DNA of 64,000 nt from assembly GCF_025837095.1 (NCBI RefSeq), contig NZ_CP107551.1:3156668-3220667 (forward strand), in the 5' to 3' direction. Both the position numbers and the translations under genes were made by a program. Below, piece by piece: positions 48,490 to 57,107 of the stretch. How positions within the stretch are numbered: position 1 is the stretch's first letter; the number at the start of each line of letters is the position of its first letter. The notes below the pieces were generated by a model. It ran no database searches. It worked only from the letters and a program-made list of their open reading frames with translations, and was not told the DNA's origin. This DNA comes from Rhodococcus sp. Z13. Lineage in GTDB: Bacteria > Actinomycetota > Actinomycetes > Mycobacteriales > Mycobacteriaceae.

Positions 48490-49668
48490 TCAGGAACGCC
48501 CGGCGTAGGAGGCGACGCGGCGCGCCCGGGCGAGCAGGGGACGCAACTCGGGTGCGCCGCGGCCGTCACCGGTGTCCGCCCACCGCAACGTGAAACGTTC
48601 CCGCAGCAGCGCGGACCGCAGCGCCGCGGTGACGCCGGGGAGCCGCCCCCGGCCCCGGATCCCGAGGGTACCGACGGCCAGCACCACGACCGGCAGGAAG
48701 ACCCAGACGAGCAGCGGCACCACGCTCACGAGCGCGTCGACCGAACTCTCCCCGTCGAGGACGGCCCAGACGATCCCACCCGCGACCACGAGGTAGAGGG
48801 TGCCTCCCACCGCGACGGCCAGCACCGCGCCGACGTACCGGTGGAGCAACCAGCACCGCACCGTCCAGGGCACGAGCACGACGGCCATGAGCACCACGAT
48901 CGCCGACACGATCGCGGCACCGACGATGTCGTCGAGGGTGAGGACCGGTTCGCCACCCGTGCCGTCGCCGAGCGCCACGGCGGGCAACAGTGCGACAGCG
49001 GTGGTGACGGCGGTCAGGAGCACCAGTTCCAGGGTGCACATCAGGAAGGGGCGCGTGGCCGCCCGCGGGTCGCGGGGCCGCAACCGCGCCGCCGTCACGA
49101 GCAGTTCGCGCCGGCGCAACAGGGAATTCTCGCGGAGCAGCATGCGACGGACCCCGCCGCCGCGCCGGGTGGCGAGGAAAAGGTCCTGGCTGAGGACCAC
49201 GATGACGAACACCGCAGGGAACAGCAGCAGCGCGGCCAGATCCACCGAGTGCGGCATCCCGTCGAGCAGGGCGGCGACGAAGGTCATCGTCGCGCCCACC
49301 CCGAAGACGGGCCCGCACAGTTCGAGATGTTCGGTGCGCAACGCCTCGGTGATGCGCGGTGAGCCGTCCTCGGCGACGACCGGGCCGATGGACCAGGCGA
49401 TGATGTTGAGTGCGATCACCAGGGCCGCGAGCACACCGAGCACGGAGGCGGCCTCCCCCATCGACAGCGTCGTGAGCACGCCGCTGCGCTCGGGTGTGGT
49501 GTGGTCGCCGACGAGTTCGTCGGTGCGGTGGACGACGGCGTGGAGCAGCTGGGGTGCGAGCGCCACCGGCACGTAGGCGAGTGCCGATCCGAACACGAGC
49601 GTCCAGACGCGGCGCCAGAACCGCCGGCGGGCGTGCGCCACGCTGCGACCGGAAGCTGTGGTGGTCAC
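48490..49668 (-). CDS. multi-pass membrane protein of unknown function
   Basis: 392 residues with roughly seven hydrophobic segments (about 25-45, 75-100, 120-140, 145-165, 215-235, 250-275, 285-345). A basic cytoplasmic stretch (RRGGGVRRMLLRENSLLRRRELL) separates the two halves. No recognised domain. Monocistronic, between the catabolic block and icd. Confidence 0.65.
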   Translation of the reverse strand: MTTTASGRSVAHARRRFWRRVWTLVFGSALAYVPVALAPQLLHAVVHRTDELVGDHTTPERSGVLTTLSMGEAASVLGVLAALVIALNIIAWSIGPVVAEDGSPRITEALRTEHLELCGPVFGVGATMTFVAALLDGMPHSVDLAALLLFPAVFVIVVLSQDLFLATRRGGGVRRMLLRENSLLRRRELLVTAARLRPRDPRAATRPFLMCTLELVLLTAVTTAVALLPAVALGDGTGGEPVLTLDDIVGAAIVSAIVVLMAVVLVPWTVRCWLLHRYVGAVLAVAVGGTLYLVVAGGIVWAVLDGESSVDALVSVVPLLVWVFLPVVVLAVGTLGIRGRGRLPGVTAALRSALLRERFTLRWADTGDGRGAPELRPLLARARRVASYAGRS

Positions 49669-49750
49669 GACCGGCCCTCCTCCTCGACACCGACTGCTGC
49701 TACGAACTGTGACACGAACGGTAGCGTGGCACGTCGCGGATCCGGTACAG

Positions 49751-49791
49751 ACACGACACGGGACGTCCGATGCGGACGTCCCGTGTCGTGT
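49751..49791 (-). terminator. terminator of icd
   Basis: Perfect 19-bp stem with a 3-nt loop, ending 15 bp from the icd stop on the minus strand. Confidence 0.85.
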
Positions 49792-49806
49792 GGGAGAAGC
49801 CGAAGG

Positions 49807-51024
49807 TCAGGCGCGAGCCTTCTGCAGGTTCTCGTCGAGTGCTGCGAGGAACTCCTCGGTGGTCAGCCAGCCCTGCTCCGGGCCGACGAGCAGTGCGAGG
49901 TCCTTGGTCATCTGGCCGCTCTCGACGGTCTTGATGACGACGTCCTCGAGCTGCTGCGCGAACTCGATCACCTCGGGGGTGTTGTCGAGCTTGCCGCGGT
50001 GCTCGAGGCCGCGGGTCCAGGCGAAGATCGACGCGATCGGGTTGGTCGACGTCGGCTTGCCCTGCTGGTGCTGACGGTAGTGCCGGGTCACGGTGCCGTG
50101 AGCGGCCTCGGCCTCGACGGTCCGGCCGTCCGGGGTCATCAGCACGGAGGTCATCAGGCCCAGCGAGCCGTAGCCCTGCGCGACGGTGTCGGACTGGACG
50201 TCGCCGTCGTAGTTCTTGCAGGCCCAGACGTAGCCACCCTCCCACTTGAGGGACGAGGCGACCATGTCGTCGATGAGGCGGTGCTCGTAGGTCAGGCCGG
50301 CGGCCTCGAACTCGGCCTTGAACTCTTCCTCGTAGATCCGCTGGAACTCGTCCTTGAACATGCCGTCGTAGGCCTTGAGGATCGTGTTCTTGGTGGAGAG
50401 GTAGACCGGGTAGTTGCGCTGCAGACCGTAGGAGAAGGAGGCACGCGCGAAGTCCTGGATGGACTTCTTGTAGTTGTACATGCCCATCACGACGCCGCCG
50501 TCCTCGGGGATCTGGCAGACCTCGTGCTGAATCGGCTCGCTGCCGTCCTCCGGCGTGAAGGTGATGGTGACGGTGCCGGGCCGGTCGACCTTGAAGTCGG
50601 TGGCGCGGTACTGGTCGCCGAAGGCGTGACGGCCGACGACGACGGGCTTGGTCCAGCCGGGGACCAGGCGCGGAACGTTCGAGATAATGATGGGCGCGCG
50701 GAAGATGGTGCCGCCGAGGATGTTTCGGATGGTGCCGTTGGGCGACCGCCACATCTTCTTCAGGCCGAACTCCTCGACACGTGCCTCGTCGGGAGTGATG
50801 GTGGCGCACTTGACGCCGACGCCGTGCTTCTTGATGGCGTTCGCAGCGTCGATGGTGACCTGGTCGTCGGTCGCATCGCGATGCTCGATGCCGAGGTCGT
50901 AGTACTCGAGATCCACATCCAGGTACGGGTGGATCAGCTTGTCTTTGATGAACTGCCAGATGATGCGGGTCATCTCGTCGCCGTCGAGTTCGACGACCTT
51001 ACCCTCAACCTTGATCTTGGACAT
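49807..51024 (-). CDS. icd: NADP-dependent isocitrate dehydrogenase (homodimeric type)
   Basis: TCA-cycle enzyme converting isocitrate to 2-oxoglutarate. 405 residues beginning [21 protein letters not shown], the eukaryote-like Icd1 type found in Mycobacteriales. Active-site and cofactor segments [24 protein letters not shown] and [12 protein letters not shown] are present. AGGAGG lies before the ATG. Position matches Rv3339c. Next to the citrate-like catabolic block by location, but it is a conserved core gene. Confidence 0.96.
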   Translation of the reverse strand: MSKIKVEGKVVELDGDEMTRIIWQFIKDKLIHPYLDVDLEYYDLGIEHRDATDDQVTIDAANAIKKHGVGVKCATITPDEARVEEFGLKKMWRSPNGTIRNILGGTIFRAPIIISNVPRLVPGWTKPVVVGRHAFGDQYRATDFKVDRPGTVTITFTPEDGSEPIQHEVCQIPEDGGVVMGMYNYKKSIQDFARASFSYGLQRNYPVYLSTKNTILKAYDGMFKDEFQRIYEEEFKAEFEAAGLTYEHRLIDDMVASSLKWEGGYVWACKNYDGDVQSDTVAQGYGSLGLMTSVLMTPDGRTVEAEAAHGTVTRHYRQHQQGKPTSTNPIASIFAWTRGLEHRGKLDNTPEVIEFAQQLEDVVIKTVESGQMTKDLALLVGPEQGWLTTEEFLAALDENLQKARA

Positions 51025-51293
51025 ATGCGCTTCGTGTCCTCCTAGGACGTTTCTGTGGTCCCCAATCGACCGCACTTTGTGGGTGCGATCGCCGTCGGCT
51101 CGGTACGAGCGAGCATGGCCGTCTCCACGTCCTGGACGGCGGCCAAACATGACAAGCGTACTGCTATTCGCGGCAGGCGCAAAGCGCGCCGTCCCGTCGC
51201 ATCTCCTTACCGACCAGTAACTTTCTTGCTGGTCACACAGCCTTTCGAGGGCGCCCGAGACCTCTTGCTGCACGATCGCTAAACTGCCGGGAT
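51025..51293. promoter_or_regulatory. icd/metX divergent promoter region
   Basis: Noncoding gap. Upstream of the riboswitch, TAAACT at 51280-51285 is a plausible -10 with transcription starting near 51292. Nothing else recognisable besides the icd Shine-Dalgarno next to 51030-51045. Confidence 0.45.
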
Positions 51294-51403
51294 AGTCATG
51301 AGTGCCAGCGCCAAGCCCCGGCTCGCTGGCCGGCAACCCTCCGAACAGGGTGGGGTGCTCCGGGTGAGGACACGGCCGACGGAAACATCGTCGGCAAGCC
51401 TGT
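51294..51403 (+). ncRNA. SAM-IV riboswitch
   Basis: The core GTCATGAGTGCCAGCG, the CCGGCAACCCTCC segment and GGTGGGGTGCTCCGGGTGA follow the actinobacterial SAM-IV consensus. Stem GCCAGCG/CGCTGGC closes the helix around AAGCCCCGG, and a late hairpin GCCGACG/CGTCGGC lies at 51375-51395. SAM-IV elements turn down methionine biosynthesis when S-adenosylmethionine is abundant; the downstream metX is a usual target. Confidence 0.88.
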
Positions 51404-51404
51404 A

Positions 51405-51495
51405 GTTGGGAGGAACGATGACGACGAGCTGTCGCGCAGGGTCCTGTCGCGCAGGGTTCTGTCACCCCGCGTACCACCGCCCCAGCCCTCCCAAC
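51405..51495 (+). promoter_or_regulatory. Shine-Dalgarno and its complement around the Cys-rich leader ORF
   Basis: GTTGGGAGG (51405-51413), the ribosome site of the leader ORF, is perfectly complementary to CCTCCCAAC at 51487-51495 inside the same ORF. Pairing would hide the ribosome site with the Cys-coding part in the loop, so translation and mRNA folding can influence each other. Confidence 0.45.
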
Positions 51496-51516
51496 CCCGC
51501 CGGAAGGATCCGATGA
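51418..51516 (+). CDS. 32-residue Cys-rich leader peptide
   Basis: ATG at 51418 is preceded by an excellent Shine-Dalgarno (GGGAGGA, 4 nt away) directly after the SAM-IV riboswitch. The peptide contains Cys at positions 5, 10 and 15 in [11 protein letters not shown], encoded by a 15-bp direct repeat (TGTCGCGCAGGGTTC type). Its stop overlaps the next small ORF (ATGA). Cys-rich short ORFs in Mycobacteriales have been reported to act in cysteine-responsive attenuation; here it would link cysteine supply to methionine synthesis (inference). It shows no match to MetY. Confidence 0.55.
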   Translation: MTTSCRAGSCRAGFCHPAYHRPSPPNPAGRIR

Positions 51517-51572
51517 ACGCCCCTCACCACCGAGCCGGCATCACGTCGAACACCGAGGCGGTGACGTCTTGA
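51513..51572 (+). CDS. 19-residue small ORF coupling to metX
   Basis: [22 protein letters not shown] overlaps the stop of the Cys-rich ORF and its own stop overlaps the TTG start of metX (TTGA). The back-to-back 4-bp overlaps suggest ribosomes pass from the leader to metX by termination-reinitiation. Whether the peptide has a function of its own is unknown. Confidence 0.4.
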   Translation: MNAPHHRAGITSNTEAVTS

Positions 51573-52708
51573 CGGCGCGCACCGAACGGCGACGCGTGGA
51601 GCTGCCCCCGGCGGACGGACGCCTCGAACGGATCGACATCGGGGATCTCCCCCTCGAGAACGGCGGCACCCTCCCGAACGTCACCATCGCGGTCCAGCGA
51701 TGGGGTGAGCTCTCCCCCGCCCGTGACAACGTCGTGCTCGTCGAGCACGCCCTCACCGGCGACTCCCATGTCACCGGTCCCGCCGGACCGGACCATCCGT
51801 CACCGGGCTGGTGGTCGGGCATGGTCGGCCCCGGCGCGCCCCTCGACACCGACCGCTGGTGCGTCGTCTCCACCAACGTCCTCGGCGGCTGCCGCGGCAC
51901 CACCGGCCCGGGCAGCATCGCACCCGACGGCCGCGCCTGGGGCTCACGCTTCCCGCTCATCACCGTGCGCGACCAGGTGCAGGCCGAGGTCGCCCTGCTC
52001 GACGCCCTGGGCATCGAAATCCTCGCCGCCGTGACCGGTGGCTCGATGGGCGGCATGCGCACCCTCGAGTGGATCGTCGGGCAGCCCGAACGCGTCCGGG
52101 CCTCGCTGGTCCTCGCGACCGGCGCCCGCGCGACGGCCGACCAGATCGGCACGCAGACCACACAGATGATGGCGATCAAGGCCGACCCCGACTGGCAGGG
52201 TGGCGACTACTACGGCACCGGCCGGATCCCCGAGGCGGGACTGGCCATCGCCCGCCGCATCGCGCACCTCACCTACCGCACCGAGTTCGAACTCGACGCC
52301 CGCTTCGGGAACCAGGCCCAGGACGGGGAGGACCCGTGGGCCGGCGGCCGCTACGCGGTGCAGAGCTATCTCGAGCACCAGGCCCGCAAGCTCGTCGCAC
52401 GGTTCGATCCCGGCACCTATGTGGTGCTCTCGGACGTGATGAACCGGCACGACATCGGGCGCGGACGCGGCGGTGTCGAAGCGGCCCTGAAGGCCACCCC
52501 GGTGCCGACGATCGTCGCCGGTGTGGATTCCGACCGGCTCTACCCGCTGCGGCTGCAGCAGGAGATCGCCGACCTGCTCCCGAACTCCGGGGATCTGCGG
52601 GTGCTCGTCTCCCGCGACGGGCACGACGGCTTCCTCACCGAGGCCGACGAGGTCGCCAAGCTCCTCGGCGAACTGACACAGCTCGCCGAGGACTCGCCGA
52701 ACCGGTGA
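51569..52708 (+). CDS. metX: homoserine O-acetyltransferase
   Basis: First committed step of methionine synthesis, acetylating homoserine. 379 residues, alpha/beta-hydrolase fold: [29 protein letters not shown], nucleophile Ser159 in [22 protein letters not shown], and the His of [11 protein letters not shown] start at 51569 gives the same length as the M. tuberculosis enzyme; GTG at 51596 is an alternative. The usual partner metY (O-acetylhomoserine sulfhydrylase) is absent between the riboswitch and metX. Confidence 0.93.
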   Translation: MTARTERRRVELPPADGRLERIDIGDLPLENGGTLPNVTIAVQRWGELSPARDNVVLVEHALTGDSHVTGPAGPDHPSPGWWSGMVGPGAPLDTDRWCVVSTNVLGGCRGTTGPGSIAPDGRAWGSRFPLITVRDQVQAEVALLDALGIEILAAVTGGSMGGMRTLEWIVGQPERVRASLVLATGARATADQIGTQTTQMMAIKADPDWQGGDYYGTGRIPEAGLAIARRIAHLTYRTEFELDARFGNQAQDGEDPWAGGRYAVQSYLEHQARKLVARFDPGTYVVLSDVMNRHDIGRGRGGVEAALKATPVPTIVAGVDSDRLYPLRLQQEIADLLPNSGDLRVLVSRDGHDGFLTEADEVAKLLGELTQLAEDSPNR

Positions 52709-52721
52709 CCCGCCCCGGCGG

Positions 52722-53006
52722 CTAGCCGGTTCCGAGCGGATCGATCGAGGCGGCGAGCGCCACCACCATCCCGCCGACGACGAGCAGTGCCGCGACGTCG
52801 AAGGTCTTGCTGCGTACCGCCAGGAGCCCGACGCTGTCCTCGTCGAGCACCCAGCGCAGCACGCCCGCCAGGATGGTGGCGCCGCCGAAGACGAAGGCGC
52901 CGCGTCGCCAGCGGTCCACGATCACCAGGAGCACCGCTGCCGCGATCACCACGGTGACCACGAGCAGCGGCAGGTTCAGCCGCGTGAATCGCAGGCTCCG
53001 AGCCAT
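52722..53006 (-). CDS. DUF3017 small membrane protein
   Basis: 94 residues with three hydrophobic segments (about 12-30, 38-53, 70-88) and a basic N-terminus. Length, topology and position between metX and folD fit DUF3017. Function unknown. It starts 28 bp after folD and is probably cotranscribed with it. Confidence 0.75.
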   Translation of the reverse strand: MARSLRFTRLNLPLLVVTVVIAAAVLLVIVDRWRRGAFVFGGATILAGVLRWVLDEDSVGLLAVRSKTFDVAALLVVGGMVVALAASIDPLGTG

Positions 53007-53033
53007 CCTGTCCCCCGGTTGCGTGTCGGTGGC

Positions 53034-53900
53034 CTAGCGTCCGGCGGCGAGCTGCTCGGCCCGCTCCACGACGTTGGCCAGCAGGAAGGCACGGGTCAGC
53101 GGGCCGACACCACCCGGATTCGGGGAGATGAAACCGGCGACCTCGCGCACGTCGTCGGCGACGTCGCCGCGCAGGCCCTCCTCGGTGCGCGAAACACCCA
53201 CGTCCAGCACCGCCGCACCCGGCTTGACCATGTCGGCGGTGACGAGGCCGGGCACACCGGCGGCCGCCACGACGATGTCCGCCCGGCGCACCTCGGCGGC
53301 GAGGTCGCGGGTGCCGGTGTGACAGAGGGTGACGGTGGCGTTCTCGGTGCGGCGCGTGAGCAGCAGGCCGATCGGGCGGCCCACGGTGACACCGCGGCCG
53401 ATCACCACGACGTGCGCACCGGCGATCTCCACGTCGTAACGACGCAGCAGGTGGATGATGCCGCGCGGGGTGCACGGCAGCGGCGCCTCCTTGCCGAGGA
53501 CGAGGCGGCCCAGGTTGACCGGGTGCAGACCGTCGGCGTCCTTGCCCGGATCCATGCGCTCGAGGGCGGCGTTCTCGTCGAGATGCTTCGGCAGCGGGAG
53601 CTGGACGATGTAGCCGGTGCAGGCGGGATCGGCGTTGAGTTCGTCGATGGCCTCGAAGAGCTGTTCCTGCGTGATGTCGGCCGGCAGGTCCTTGCGGATC
53701 GAGGTGATGCCGACCTTCGCGCAGTCGTTGTGCTTCCCGCGCACGTAGGCCGCGGATCCCGGGTCGTCACCCACGAGAATCGTGCCGAGGCCGGGCGTGA
53801 CGCCCTTCTCCTTCAGCGCTGCCACTCGGACCTTCAGGTCCTCGAAGAGTTCGTCGCGGGTTGCTTTGCCGTCCAGGATCGTCGCAGTCACGACCCTCAT
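53034..53900 (-). CDS. folD: methylenetetrahydrofolate dehydrogenase/cyclohydrolase
   Basis: Bifunctional folate enzyme, 288 residues from ATG 53900 or 285 from GTG 53891; neither has a well-spaced Shine-Dalgarno. Motifs: [14 protein letters not shown] (catalytic Lys), [50 protein letters not shown] (cofactor) and [13 protein letters not shown]. Position matches Rv3356c. Start is the only doubt. Confidence 0.94.
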   Translation of the reverse strand: MRVVTATILDGKATRDELFEDLKVRVAALKEKGVTPGLGTILVGDDPGSAAYVRGKHNDCAKVGITSIRKDLPADITQEQLFEAIDELNADPACTGYIVQLPLPKHLDENAALERMDPGKDADGLHPVNLGRLVLGKEAPLPCTPRGIIHLLRRYDVEIAGAHVVVIGRGVTVGRPIGLLLTRRTENATVTLCHTGTRDLAAEVRRADIVVAAAGVPGLVTADMVKPGAAVLDVGVSRTEEGLRGDVADDVREVAGFISPNPGGVGPLTRAFLLANVVERAEQLAAGR

Positions 53901-53958
53901 TCTTTCAGGTACCGCGCGGTCCGCGACGCGCGGTATCCGAATCCGGAACGATGGGGTC

Positions 53959-54513
53959 ATGGCTGCGGCTCCCCGCGAACTGTGGACGATCGGTCACTGG
54001 ACGTGCCCGGAGGGCCTGGTCCTCGACACCCTCTCGTCCGCGGACATCGGACTGGTCGTCGACGTGCGCAAGCTGCCCGGCTCGCGCCGCAGCCCGCAGT
54101 TCGACGCCGACGAGATGCCCGCCTGGCTCGACCGGGCCGGTATCGGCTACCTGCACGCGCCCGGGCTCGGGGGCCGGCGGCCGAAGCAGAAGGATGTCGC
54201 CCCCGCCCTCAACGCGGGCTGGCGGAACGCGAGTTTCAGGAACTACGCCGACTACACCCTCACCCCGGAGTTCGAGGAGGCCCTGGCACGGCTCACCGAC
54301 CTGGCCACGGAGCAGCACGTGGCGATCCTGTGCGGGGAGCCGATGCCGTGGCGCTGCCACCGTCTCCTGATCGCGAACACCCTGACGGCGCGGGGCTGGC
54401 GGGTCGTGCACCTGATGAACGGCGCCGCGCCGCGCGAACACCGGCTGGGGCAGTGGGGCGCCGCCCCGCACGTGGACGAGGACGGGGTGGTGACCTATCC
54501 CGCCGCGCCGTGA
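53959..54513 (+). CDS. DUF488 family protein
   Basis: 184 residues. The signature [16 protein letters not shown] near residue 135 and the N-terminal [11 protein letters not shown]...[15 protein letters not shown] with GRRPKQ define DUF488. The conserved Cys and His are intact, suggesting a nucleotide-binding or redox role, but function is unknown. Overlaps the 3' end of the broken GNAT gene on the other strand by 19 bp. Confidence 0.85.
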   Translation: MAAAPRELWTIGHWTCPEGLVLDTLSSADIGLVVDVRKLPGSRRSPQFDADEMPAWLDRAGIGYLHAPGLGGRRPKQKDVAPALNAGWRNASFRNYADYTLTPEFEEALARLTDLATEQHVAILCGEPMPWRCHRLLIANTLTARGWRVVHLMNGAAPREHRLGQWGAAPHVDEDGVVTYPAAP

Positions 54514-55285
54514 CCTGTGGTTCCTGAGCTCCGGCGGGTGTCGGGAGTGCGTACCCGGGTCAGCACCGATCGTGTGCGCAGGGTGAACCCGAGACTCTCG
54601 TAGAGACGGATCGCCGTCGTGTTCGTCGCGGCGGCGTGCAGGAAGGGGACCTCGCCGCGGTCGCGGATCACCGCGCCGACGGCCTTCACGAGCCGCGTAC
54701 CGTAGCCGCGCCCGCGGAACGCGGGGTCGGTGCACACGGCGCTGATCTCCGTCCAGCCCGGCGGGTGCAGCCGCTCCCCCGCCATCGCGACGAGACGCCC
54801 GCCGACGCGGATGCCGAGATGGGTGCCCATCTCGATCGTCCGCGGCAGGTACGGGCCGGGCCGGGTGCGGGCGACGAGGTCGAGGATCTCCGGGACGTCG
54901 CCGGCACCGAGGACCTCGAGGTCCGGGTCGGATTCGACGGCCAGCCCGGTGCCGTCCAGCTGGACGAGACCGATCGAGCCGAGCACCTCCCAGCCCGCGG
55001 GCGGGACGAGACCCGGTCCGCGCACCACCGTCTCGGTGCCCGGGCCGACGAGCGCAGCGAGGGCGGCCCAGTCCGCGTCGTCCATCTCGGGTCGTCCATC
55101 TCGGCCGGATGCCCGATGTGCCCCGCCACCTGCGGGTGGTATCCGCCGATCCGGCCGCACCACCGCGCGAAGGGCACGGGGGCACCGAGCAGCGACAGGC
55201 GGATCGGATCGTCGAGGGGATGGACGTCCGCGTCGATCCGGACGTCGATCGTCGGTGAGGGATCCGTGGCGGTGCCGTAGGGCAT
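54495..55285 (-). pseudogene. GNAT N-acetyltransferase broken by a 14-bp tandem duplication
   Basis: The N-terminal part (from MPYGTATDPSPTIDVRI at 55285 to HIGHPAEMDD) and the C-terminal part (ADWAALAALVGPGTE... with acetyl-CoA motif TDPAFRGRGYGTRLVKAV and the ATNTTAIRLYESLGF end) are in different frames. The change of frame is at 55077-55104, an exact 14-bp duplication. Removing one copy restores a single 258-codon frame reading HPAEMDDADWAAL. As it stands, translation stops or continues in a nonsense frame. Could be fixed inactivation, a phase-variable site or a sequencing/assembly error. Confidence 0.85.
55077..55104. repeat. exact 14-bp tandem duplication
   Basis: Units 55077-55090 and 55091-55104 are identical (GTCGTCCATCTCGG). 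Not a multiple of three, it shifts the GNAT reading frame. Confidence 0.95.
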
Positions 55286-55472
55286 CGTCTGGGAGATACC
55301 TTTCGCTGCTGTCGGAATGCTCCTGTTCCGCCGGCTCGGTGATCGAGACCGGCGAAGATTGCGGCAACCGGAGTGTTCTTCGAGAACAACGTCGGTTTCG
55401 ACGAGCGCTGTTCAGGCCCCGAACGAGGTGTGCGACGCCGGACACGTGCACGGCTCTGGCAAGCTGGAGCGA

Positions 55473-55937
55473 GTGTTCAGAGTGATGTTCCACGAGCCCT
55501 GCATTCCGCCCAATACCGGCAACGCCATACGGATGGTCGCCGCGACGGGAGCGGAACTGCACCTGGTGGAACCGCTCGGATTCGACCTGTCCGAACCGAA
55601 GCTGCGCCGCGCGGGCCTGGACTACCACGATCTCGCGTCGGTGACCGTGCACCGTGATCTCGAGGCCGCGTGGGCGGCGCTGCAGCCGGAGCGGGTATTC
55701 GCGTTCACCGCCCACGGCACCACGAGCTACGCCACCGTCGAGTACCAGCCCGGAGACGTGCTGTTGTTCGGTCCGGAACCGACCGGGTTGTCGCCCGAGG
55801 TGCTCGCCGACCCTCACGTCACCATGCAGGTCCGTATCCCGATGCTGCCCGGCCGGCGGTCGCTGAACCTGTCCAATGCCGCCGCCGTCGCCTGCTACGA
55901 GGCGTGGCGGCAGCACGGATTCCCCGGCGCGATCTAG
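55473..55937 (+). CDS. trmL: tRNA (cytidine(34)-2'-O)-methyltransferase, TrmL/SpoU-like
   Basis: 154 residues, SPOUT fold. HEPCIPPNTGNAIRMVAATGAELHLVEPLGF at the start, LLFGPEPTGLSPEVL and IPMLPGRRSLNLSNAAAVACYEAWRQ (trefoil knot) at the end, all diagnostic for TrmL-type RNA 2'-O-methyltransferases. GTG at 55473 (VFRVMFHEP) is preferred over ATG 55485 because the family starts M-[FL]-x-[IV]-x-F. Convergent with the rhodanese gene, overlapping 4 bp. Confidence 0.9.
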   Translation: MFRVMFHEPCIPPNTGNAIRMVAATGAELHLVEPLGFDLSEPKLRRAGLDYHDLASVTVHRDLEAAWAALQPERVFAFTAHGTTSYATVEYQPGDVLLFGPEPTGLSPEVLADPHVTMQVRIPMLPGRRSLNLSNAAAVACYEAWRQHGFPGAI

Positions 55938-56242
55938 GCGCCGCTCTCCACCGGCCGGCCGGTGCGGGCCCAGAGGTCGGTGCCACCGGCGACCGACACG
56001 GCGTCGACGCCACGCGCGGCGAGGTACTGCGCGGCCTGCAGGCTGCGGCCACCCACCGCGCAGATCACGTAGACGGTTCCCTCGGTCGGGATCTCCTCGA
56101 CCCGCGCGACGAACTCGCTGAGCGGGATGTTCGTGACGCCGGGCACCCGCGCCTGGACGTATTCGTCGCGTTCGCGGACGTCGATGACGGTCGCGCCCTC
56201 GGCGAGTCCGGTCTCGAGTGCGGCCAGGTCGACCTCACGCAT
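55934..56242 (-). CDS. rhodanese-like protein
   Basis: 102 residues, single rhodanese domain: TVIDVRERDEYVQARVPGVTNIPL, active-site loop VICAVGGRS with the catalytic Cys, and LAARGVDAVSVAGG at the end. Carries or transfers sulfane sulfur. Overlaps the DUF4349 lipoprotein gene upstream by 8 bp and shares its transcript. Confidence 0.9.
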   Translation of the reverse strand: MREVDLAALETGLAEGATVIDVRERDEYVQARVPGVTNIPLSEFVARVEEIPTEGTVYVICAVGGRSLQAAQYLAARGVDAVSVAGGTDLWARTGRPVESGA

Positions 56243-57098
56243 CGTTGTCGGTCCTCTCGGTCTCTGATGTGCCGGCGCTGCCGGACGGACGTGTCCCGGC
56301 GGTGCCGGACGAGCGTCCCCGCCGTGTGATCAGCCGGACGATCAGGTAGACGACGCCCGCACACACGATCAGGAACGCCACCCACGGTATCGCGGCACCG
56401 ATCCCTACGATCGCCGCCCCCAGAGCCGCCACCAGGCTGTTCCAGCCCGAGACCATCCCGTCCCAGAAGCTGTCCTCGTCGGAGCGCATCCGGTCGGTGG
56501 TGATGTCCACGGTGAGGGTGGACAGATCGATCCGGTCCGCCAGCTGGCGTCTCCGCGCTTCGAGGCTGTCGAGTTCGGCCTGGCGTTCGGCGAGCGCGGT
56601 CTCCGCGGCGATCAGGGCCTGGACGTCGGTGGAGGATTCGAGCAGTGCCCGCAGCCTGTCGACCGAGGCGCGCAACGCCCCGACCCGTGCCTCGATGTCG
56701 GTGTACTCCATGGTCACGTCGTCGCGGCTGGTGCTCAGGCTCGTGACGCGGCCGAGGGCGCCGATCCGGGCGACGACGTCGTCCAGCCGATCGGCGGGCA
56801 CCCGCACGACGAGCACGCTGCTCACCTCGGGTCGTTCGGTGAGGGAGTCGACGCGGCCGTCCGCCTCCCGGACGATGTCCACGACCTCCCGGCCCGCGGC
56901 CACCGGATCGGAGGCGGTGAGCGCGAGGATGCCGGTGACGATCTCCTTGCGGTCGGTGTCCTCGGTGGGCGCGGATTCCCGCAGGGCCCCGTCGGAGACG
57001 CCGGGAGAGGAAGCGGACGAGCCGTCCCCGCCGTTGTCGTCACATCCCGCGGCGACGAGCGCGATCAGGGCGAGCAGTACGACGAGCAGGCGTCTCAT
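56235..57098 (-). CDS. DUF4349 lipoprotein
   Basis: 287 residues. N-terminal lipoprotein signal with lipobox LVAAGC (lipidated Cys near residue 19). Then the DUF4349 pattern: DIVREADGRVDSLTERP, VVRVPADRLDDVVARIGALGRVTSL, DIEARVGALRASVDRLRALLESSTDVQALIAAETALAERQAELDSLEARR (coiled coil), and one C-terminal membrane helix (IPWVAFLIVCAGVVYLIVRLI). Lipid anchor and membrane helix place it at the outer face of the cytoplasmic membrane. Function unknown. Confidence 0.87.
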   Translation of the reverse strand: MRRLLVVLLALIALVAAGCDDNGGDGSSASSPGVSDGALRESAPTEDTDRKEIVTGILALTASDPVAAGREVVDIVREADGRVDSLTERPEVSSVLVVRVPADRLDDVVARIGALGRVTSLSTSRDDVTMEYTDIEARVGALRASVDRLRALLESSTDVQALIAAETALAERQAELDSLEARRRQLADRIDLSTLTVDITTDRMRSDEDSFWDGMVSGWNSLVAALGAAIVGIGAAIPWVAFLIVCAGVVYLIVRLITRRGRSSGTAGTRPSGSAGTSETERTDNDA

Positions 57099-57107
57099 GC
57101 GGTGATG

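Noticed and set aside
51418-51572. Relic of metY between riboswitch and metX
   Set aside because: Neither small ORF nor the other frames resembles the MetY N- or C-terminus; the good ribosome site argues for a leader peptide instead.
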